NCBI RefSeq assembly: GCF_003426815.1
Contig: NZ_QKYK01000001.1
Coordinates: 248,001-312,000 of the forward strand
Direction: 5' to 3'
DNA from: Desertimonas flava
GTDB taxonomy: Bacteria; Actinomycetota; Acidimicrobiia; Acidimicrobiales; Ilumatobacteraceae
DNA: 64,000 nt
Shown: positions 59,523 through 64,000 of the stretch, piece by piece
How positions within the stretch are numbered: position 1 is the stretch's first letter
Layout of the letters: each line of letters opens with the position of its first letter
Position numbers and translations under genes: made by a program
Notes under the pieces: model-generated
Told to the model about the DNA's origin: nothing
The model's database searches: none
The model's input: the letters and a program-made list of their open reading frames with translations, nothing else

Positions 59523-60566
59523 ATGAGCCCGAAGCGGCGCTCGACGGTCGTGCTCGTCGCCGAGCGCGCCGGGGTGTCGATCGCGTCGGTGTCGCGAGTG
59601 CTCAACGGCCTCCCCACGTCTCCGGAGGTCAAGGCCAAGGTCGAAGCGGCCGCCCGCGAGCTCGACTACGTCCCCGACGCCACCGCCCGCTCGCTCAAGG
59701 TCGGCAAGACCGAACAGATCGCCTTCGCCGTCCCCGACCTCGGCAACCCGGCCTACGTCACGATGATGCGGGCGGTCACCGACGTCGTGGCGGGGGGCGG
59801 GTACCGCCTCGTGATGTCATCCACCGGCAGCGACCCCGACGCCCAGATCGACCTCCTCCGCAGCGTCAACCGTGGCTACGCCGACGGTCTCATCCTCGTC
59901 CCGCTCCGCATCACCGCTGAGCTCGTCGAGGAACTGTCGTCCAGCCGCCTCCCGATCGCCGTGGTCGGAACGCTCCCGGACAGCGTGCCCATCGACAACG
60001 TCCGGGCGGTGTCCGCCGATGGCGTCGGCATGGCGCTCGACCACCTCTACGCCAACGGCAGGCGCCACATCGCCTTCGTCAACGGCCCGGTGGACACCGT
60101 CCCGGGCGCGGCCCGCCTCGCTGGCTACCTCGCGGCGATGAAGCGGATCGGTCTGCCGACCACGGCCGAGCTCCAGGTGGAGGCCGACGACTTCACGTTC
60201 GACGCCGGCTTGGTCGCCGCCCAGGCGTTGCTGGCCCAAGCCACGCCCGACGCCGTGATGTGCGCCAACGACCTGCTCGCCGTGGCCACGATGAAGGTGC
60301 TCGCCCGCGCTGATCGCGCCGTGCCCGCCGACGTGGCCGTCGTCGGGATGGACGACTCCGACCTCGCCGAGCTCGCCAGCCCGTCGCTGACCAGCGTGAA
60401 CCTCGGCGCCGCCGAGCGCGCTGCTGCCGCCGCCGAGCTGCTGCTGTCGCGCCTCGCCGACCCCGGCCAGGACCATCGCCACGTCATCGTCGAGCCGCAG
60501 CTGACCGTCCGTGAGTCGAGCATGCACGCGCCCACCGCCCATCCATCCCGGGGCCATCGTCGATGA
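59523..60566 (+). CDS. LacI-family repressor
   Basis: A 347-residue LacI-type regulator. The HTH 'VVLVAERAGVSIASVSRVLNGLPTSPEVKAKVEAAARELDYVPDATARSLKVGKTEQIAF' (about residues 8-68) includes the hinge helix. The periplasmic-binding-like effector domain contains 'GYADGLILVP', 'GRRHIAFVNGP' and 'PDAVMCANDLLAVATMKVLAR'. GGAG stands about 8 nt before the ATG. First gene of the importer operon and overlapping the permease start (ATGA), it is probably induced by the imported sugar or nucleoside. Confidence 0.93.
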   Translation: MSPKRRSTVVLVAERAGVSIASVSRVLNGLPTSPEVKAKVEAAARELDYVPDATARSLKVGKTEQIAFAVPDLGNPAYVTMMRAVTDVVAGGGYRLVMSSTGSDPDAQIDLLRSVNRGYADGLILVPLRITAELVEELSSSRLPIAVVGTLPDSVPIDNVRAVSADGVGMALDHLYANGRRHIAFVNGPVDTVPGAARLAGYLAAMKRIGLPTTAELQVEADDFTFDAGLVAAQALLAQATPDAVMCANDLLAVATMKVLARADRAVPADVAVVGMDDSDLAELASPSLTSVNLGAAERAAAAAELLLSRLADPGQDHRHVIVEPQLTVRESSMHAPTAHPSRGHRR

Positions 60567-61519
60567 CGGCCGCGATCGCCGCGCCGGCGCCGCGCCGACG
60601 GTTCGGGCGGCGCAAGGGTCCGTCGTACCGCTCTGGCGCGGCCGGTAGTGACGGTCGTGACGCCTGGCTGCTCGTCCTGCCCGCCCTGCTGCCGATCGTC
60701 ATCTTCAGCGTCTATCCGCTGCTGCGCGGGATCTATCTCGGCTTCACCGACACCCATGCTGCCCGCGAGATCTCGTCGCCATTCAACGGCCTCGACAACT
60801 ACCGCGAGCTGTGGCACTACGACCTGTTCTGGCGGTCGTTCCGCATCGGTGTGATCTGGACGCTGTCGGTCACCATCATCCAGTTCTTCGCTTCGCTCGG
60901 TCTCGCCCTCCTGCTCAACATGGATCTGCGCCTGCGCTGGCTGGCGCGCACGCTCGCCCTCGTGCCGTGGGCGATGCCGCCGGTGATCGTGGCGATCATG
61001 TGGCGCCTCATGCTCAACCCCAACCACGGGCCGATCAACCAGGGCCTCAGAGCACTCGGCTTCGAAGGCGACACGAACTGGCTCGGCGACCCCGCCTGGG
61101 CCCTGCGCGCAGTCATCGTGGTCGGCGTCTGGTCGGGGATGCCACAGACGACGATCACCCTGCTGGCCGGGCTGCAGCAGGTCGACGGCTCGCTGCACGA
61201 AGCGGCGTCGATCGACGGCGCCGGCACGGCCAAGCGCTTCTGGCACGTGACCTTCCCGGCGATCCGCCCGATCGTCGTGGCGATCACCACGCTCGACCTG
61301 ATCTCCAACTTCAACTCGTTCGGTCTGGTGTACGTGATGATGCAGAACCAGGCGGCCGCCAGCGAGGCGATGCTGCCCGCACTGTTCGCGTACAACGAGG
61401 CGTTCCAGTACGGCAACTGGGGGCTTGCCGCGGCGATGGGCAACGTGATGGTGGTCATCGTCGCCGGATTCCTCGTCTTCTACCTCCGGTCCCAAGCGAA
61501 AGCGCGGGCGCTGCAATGA
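60563..61519 (+). CDS. ABC sugar importer permease, MalF/UgpA type
   Basis: A 318-residue CUT1-family permease with about six membrane segments beginning 'AWLLVLPALLPIVIFSVYPLLRGIYLGF'. The EAA loop is 'LHEAASIDGAGTAKRFWHVTFPAIRPIVVAITTLD'. The ATG overlaps the LacI stop, and the stop overlaps the next permease start. No ATPase gene is seen in the part of the operon in view, so a shared MsiK-like ATPase may power it, as in many actinobacteria. Confidence 0.92.
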   Translation: MTAAIAAPAPRRRFGRRKGPSYRSGAAGSDGRDAWLLVLPALLPIVIFSVYPLLRGIYLGFTDTHAAREISSPFNGLDNYRELWHYDLFWRSFRIGVIWTLSVTIIQFFASLGLALLLNMDLRLRWLARTLALVPWAMPPVIVAIMWRLMLNPNHGPINQGLRALGFEGDTNWLGDPAWALRAVIVVGVWSGMPQTTITLLAGLQQVDGSLHEAASIDGAGTAKRFWHVTFPAIRPIVVAITTLDLISNFNSFGLVYVMMQNQAAASEAMLPALFAYNEAFQYGNWGLAAAMGNVMVVIVAGFLVFYLRSQAKARALQ

Positions 61520-62358
61520 TCGCGTCACGATCGTCGCGGATCACGCGGCCGCTGCACTACCTGGCGTTGATCGGGTACCTGATCTTCCTCGCCTTCCCGC
61601 TGGTGTTCCTGGCGATGTTCTCGCTGAAGTCGCAGCGCGAGGTGGCGTCGCCCGACCCGTCGTTCCTTCCCCGCGGGTTCGAGTGGAGCAACTTCGGCGC
61701 GGCGATCGAGAAGACGAGGCTGTTCCGCTCGGCCCGCAACAGCCTCGTGGTCGCCGCCGCCACCACGGGGATCGTCATCCTCATCTCGTTGCCGGCGGCC
61801 TACGCCCTCGCCCGCTTCCGCACGCGGCTGCGTGGCCTGGCGACGGGCTGGATCCTGCTCAGCCAGATCTTCCCCTACATCCTGATCGTCATCCCGCTGT
61901 TCCTCGTGCTGCGCGACCTCAAGATGGTCGACACGCTGCAGGGCCTCATCCTCGTGTACACGGTGTGGGCGCTGCCGTTCTCGCTGTGGATGCTTCAGGG
62001 CTACGTCGCGGCGATCCCGAGGGAGCTGGAGGACGCGGCGTCCATCGACGGCGCCTCACGGGTACGTGTCCTGCGCAGCATCGTCCTGCCGCTTCTGGCA
62101 CCGGGGCTCGTGGCGACGAGCCTGTTCGCGTTCATCGGTTCGTGGAACGAGTTCTTCTTCGCCCTGGTCCTGATCCAGGACGAGGCCAAGCGGACGCTGC
62201 CGCTCACGCTGTCGCTGTTCATCGGCTCCGAGGGCCGCACCAATCTCGGCCAGCTCGCCGCCGCGTCGTTGCTGTCGACCGTGCCGAGCCTGGCCTTCTT
62301 CGTACTCATCCAACGCCGGCTCACCTCCGGCCTGCTCAGCGGGGCGGTCAAAGGGTGA
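61516..62358 (+). CDS. ABC sugar importer permease, MalG/UgpE type
   Basis: A 280-residue CUT1 permease. It starts with 'LHYLALIGYLIFLAFPLVFLAMFSLKSQREV', and the EAA loop is 'ELEDAASIDGASRVRVLRSIVLPLLAPGLVATSLFAFIGSWNEFFFA', an excellent match to MalG. The ATG at 61516 overlaps the previous stop; an ORF open further upstream is not coding there. It forms the translocation pore with the MalF-type subunit. Confidence 0.92.
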   Translation: MIASRSSRITRPLHYLALIGYLIFLAFPLVFLAMFSLKSQREVASPDPSFLPRGFEWSNFGAAIEKTRLFRSARNSLVVAAATTGIVILISLPAAYALARFRTRLRGLATGWILLSQIFPYILIVIPLFLVLRDLKMVDTLQGLILVYTVWALPFSLWMLQGYVAAIPRELEDAASIDGASRVRVLRSIVLPLLAPGLVATSLFAFIGSWNEFFFALVLIQDEAKRTLPLTLSLFIGSEGRTNLGQLAAASLLSTVPSLAFFVLIQRRLTSGLLSGAVKG

Positions 62359-62404
62359 GCGCAGCGAGCGGCCGACACCATCCACACAAGGGGGAAGGAA
62401 AACC

Positions 62405-63688
62405 ATGAAGAAGAAGAGGACTGCCGTCGCCGGGGTCGCCGCGCTCGGGCTCGTCGCCGGGGCGACCGCCTTCACGGGCACGGCATCGGCCGGGGGCGAG
62501 ACCGTCGAGCTGACGTTCCAGAGCCTGTCGGACCTCGAGCCGACCGTTGCCGCCACCGAGGCGATCGTCGACGCCTGGAACGAGGCCAACCCGAACATCC
62601 AGGTCGACCTGGTGCAGGGCAGCTGGGACAACGTGCACGACCAGCTCGTCACGCAGTTCGCCGGCGGCACGGCCCCCGACATCATCCACGACGAGGCCGC
62701 CGACATCATGGGCTTCGCCGAGCAGGGCTACCTCGCCGACATCACCGAGTATCTGTCCGAGGACGTCAAGGCGGCCGTGTCGGACGAGCTCTGGCAGACG
62801 GTCACGTCGTCGGACGGGGCGATCGTCGCCGTCCCGACGTTGCTCCAGTCGTACGTGGTGTTCGCCAACACCGCCGCGTTCGAGGCGGCCGGGGTCGAGC
62901 TGCCCACCGGCGAGACGCTGCCGTGGGACGACTTCGCCGCCCTCGCCGCGTCGCTGACCGGCGACGACAGCTACGGCCTCGGGTGGGGCCTGAGCTCGCC
63001 GGCGGCAACGGTGATGAGCCTGTCGCTCGGCTTCGGCGGCGACTTCTTCACCGTCGACGGCGACGACATCACGTTCGAGGTCGGCGAGGCCGAGCTCGAG
63101 GTGCCGCGGCGCATCCACGAGATGGCGTACACGGATCAGTCGATCGACCCCGTGTCGCTCACGCAGAGCGGCACCGACGCCCTCCAGGGCTTCTTCGGTG
63201 GCGACTACGCGATGCTCGTCGGCGGCAGCTTCCTCGCCCGCTCGATCGTCGACACCGGCCCCGAGGACTTCGAGTTCGTCGTGCTCCCGCCGCTCGCCGG
63301 AACGGAGGGGCCGCTGCAGGCGGCCAACCCGCAGACGATCTCGGTGTCGGTCGACAGCGAGCACCCCGAGGAGGCGACGCAGTTCCTCAACTTCTTCATG
63401 GAGGCGTCGAACCTCGCCTCGGTGGCGCAGGGGGACGTGCTCATCCCCACGTCGTCGGACGCCCGTGACGCCGTGGCCGAAGCGACGGCCGGCGAGAACG
63501 GATGGGACGGCATGCTGGCGAGCGCCGAAGGGCTGGTCCCGGGACCGTTCCAGTCGGTCGCCGACTACACGCGCTGGAAGGACCAGTACCTGCAGCCGTC
63601 GCTGCAGGCGTTCTTGGCGTCCGATTCCGGGGATCTCGAGGACCTCGCCTCCCAGCTGACCGACGGCTGGGAGCAGGCGGGCGGCTGA
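62405..63688 (+). CDS. ABC sugar importer substrate-binding protein
   Basis: A 427-residue extracellular receptor of the CUT1 (SBP_bac_1) type. The signal peptide is 'KKKRTAVAGVAALGLVAGATAFTGTASAG'; there is no lipobox Cys. The mature part reads 'VELTFQSLSDLEPTVAATEAIVDAWNEANPNIQVDLVQGSWDNVHDQLVTQFAGGTAPDII', followed by 'GDYAMLVGGSFLARSIV'. A purine-rich GGGGGAAGGAAAA precedes the ATG. It delivers the ligand to the MalFG-type pore. A MalK-type ATPase would be expected but is not seen before the window end. Confidence 0.92.
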   Translation: MKKKRTAVAGVAALGLVAGATAFTGTASAGGETVELTFQSLSDLEPTVAATEAIVDAWNEANPNIQVDLVQGSWDNVHDQLVTQFAGGTAPDIIHDEAADIMGFAEQGYLADITEYLSEDVKAAVSDELWQTVTSSDGAIVAVPTLLQSYVVFANTAAFEAAGVELPTGETLPWDDFAALAASLTGDDSYGLGWGLSSPAATVMSLSLGFGGDFFTVDGDDITFEVGEAELEVPRRIHEMAYTDQSIDPVSLTQSGTDALQGFFGGDYAMLVGGSFLARSIVDTGPEDFEFVVLPPLAGTEGPLQAANPQTISVSVDSEHPEEATQFLNFFMEASNLASVAQGDVLIPTSSDARDAVAEATAGENGWDGMLASAEGLVPGPFQSVADYTRWKDQYLQPSLQAFLASDSGDLEDLASQLTDGWEQAGG

Positions 63689-63693
63689 GGCTG

Positions 63694-64000
63694 ATGCCCG
63701 TCACCCCCCACGACGCTTCCCCGGTCGGCGAGGACGAGCACGGAACCCTCGAGGACCGGTCGATCGCCGCGCTGGCCGGCGCGGCGATCGGCGACGCCCT
63801 CGGTGGTGCCGCCGAGGGCAACCCGCCCGAGGACATCCAGAGCCGCTACGGCGGCTACATCACCGGAATCGTGCCGCCGTTCTTCGACGACTGGCGCGAC
63901 GCCCGGCCGATCGCGCCGTACCACAAGGGTGACGGGCACATCACCGACGACACGCTGATGTCGATGACGCTCGTCGACGTCTACGCCGCCGTGCGGGACC
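63694..64000 (+). CDS. ADP-ribosylglycohydrolase family protein (N-terminal part, cut by window edge)
   Basis: 102 codons are visible; the gene continues beyond the window. After a polar start, 'RSIAALAGAAIGDALGGAAEGNPPEDIQSRYGG' and 'GHITDDTLMSMTLVDVYAAV' show the DraG/ADP-ribosylglycohydrolase fold, with the first metal ligands in 'ITDDT'. Family members hydrolyse ADP-ribose bonds; several genomes place homologues in nucleoside or sugar uptake operons. The ATG is 5 bp after the binding-protein stop, so it belongs to the LacI-controlled operon and probably processes the imported compound. Confidence 0.85.
   Translation, partial: MPVTPHDASPVGEDEHGTLEDRSIAALAGAAIGDALGGAAEGNPPEDIQSRYGGYITGIVPPFFDDWRDARPIAPYHKGDGHITDDTLMSMTLVDVYAAVRD

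Overview
The window is high-GC, gene-dense actinobacterial DNA. Several features point to an Acidimicrobiia/Ilumatobacter-like organism: two luciferase-like F420-type oxidoreductases, a WhiB-type iron-sulfur domain, an HspR/HAIR-controlled dnaK-grpE-dnaJ-hspR operon, an EtfD-like membrane Fe-S oxidoreductase, frequent 4-bp stop/start overlaps, and many genes that look leaderless (a TAnnnT box followed 6-8 nt later by the start codon). The taxonomic placement is inference.

Layout. (1) 1-13.3 kb is one long catabolic operon on the + strand. It holds the end of a cyclic amidohydrolase, an F420-type monooxygenase, a CoxG/M/S/L-type molybdenum hydroxylase, a complete NitT/Tau-type ABC importer, a ThDP-dependent decarboxylase, an aldehyde dehydrogenase and an MFS carrier. 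Together they suggest import of a (probably heterocyclic) compound, hydroxylation, ring opening, decarboxylation to an aldehyde and oxidation to an acid. (2) 13.5-14.9 kb has a lone tyrosine recombinase beside tRNA-Gly(CCC). (3) 14.9-25.3 kb has an ECF sigma factor coupled to a two-domain glyoxalase-fold protein, a dCTP deaminase interrupted by a 488-residue intein, a tandem TetR protein with a coupled mini-ORF, an EtfD-like protein, a cNMP-binding protein, phosphoglycerate mutase and an FMN hydroxy-acid oxidase. (4) 25.3-33.7 kb looks like a regulon. A GntR/FCD regulator lies between an Asp-box protein and a polyamine-type ABC importer that ends in a D-cysteine desulfhydrase-family enzyme, and GntR/FCD-like palindromes sit at both outer promoters. 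(5) 33.8-36.7 kb is cysD-cysN-cysC for sulfate activation. (6) 37-46.4 kb has a TetR/drug exporter pair, cytidine deaminase, a nucleotidyltransferase, a giant LuxR-type ATPase regulator, a small secreted protein with cytochrome c, and an ECF sigma factor with a probable anti-sigma factor. (7) 46.4-51.3 kb is the heat-shock operon. A tandem array of about 117-bp repeats lies between grpE and dnaJ, and related copies occur at 20.1 and 56.3 kb. (8) 51.9-56.2 kb has a MOSC protein, a small Cys-rich protein and a 1068-residue ATPase/TPR regulator with a C-terminal SARP-type output. (9) 56.4-59.3 kb has a protein joining a papain-like domain to a WhiB domain, divergent from a Baeyer-Villiger monooxygenase. 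(10) 59.4-64 kb is a LacI-controlled sugar/nucleoside-type ABC operon running into an ADP-ribosylglycohydrolase cut by the window edge.

Two repeat families stand out: the 117-bp hairpin unit, and an approximately 265-bp element present at 36.8 and 51.6 kb. The most unusual items are the papain-like/WhiB fusion, the dCTP deaminase intein carrying its own helix-turn-helix, and the repeat array inside the chaperone operon.
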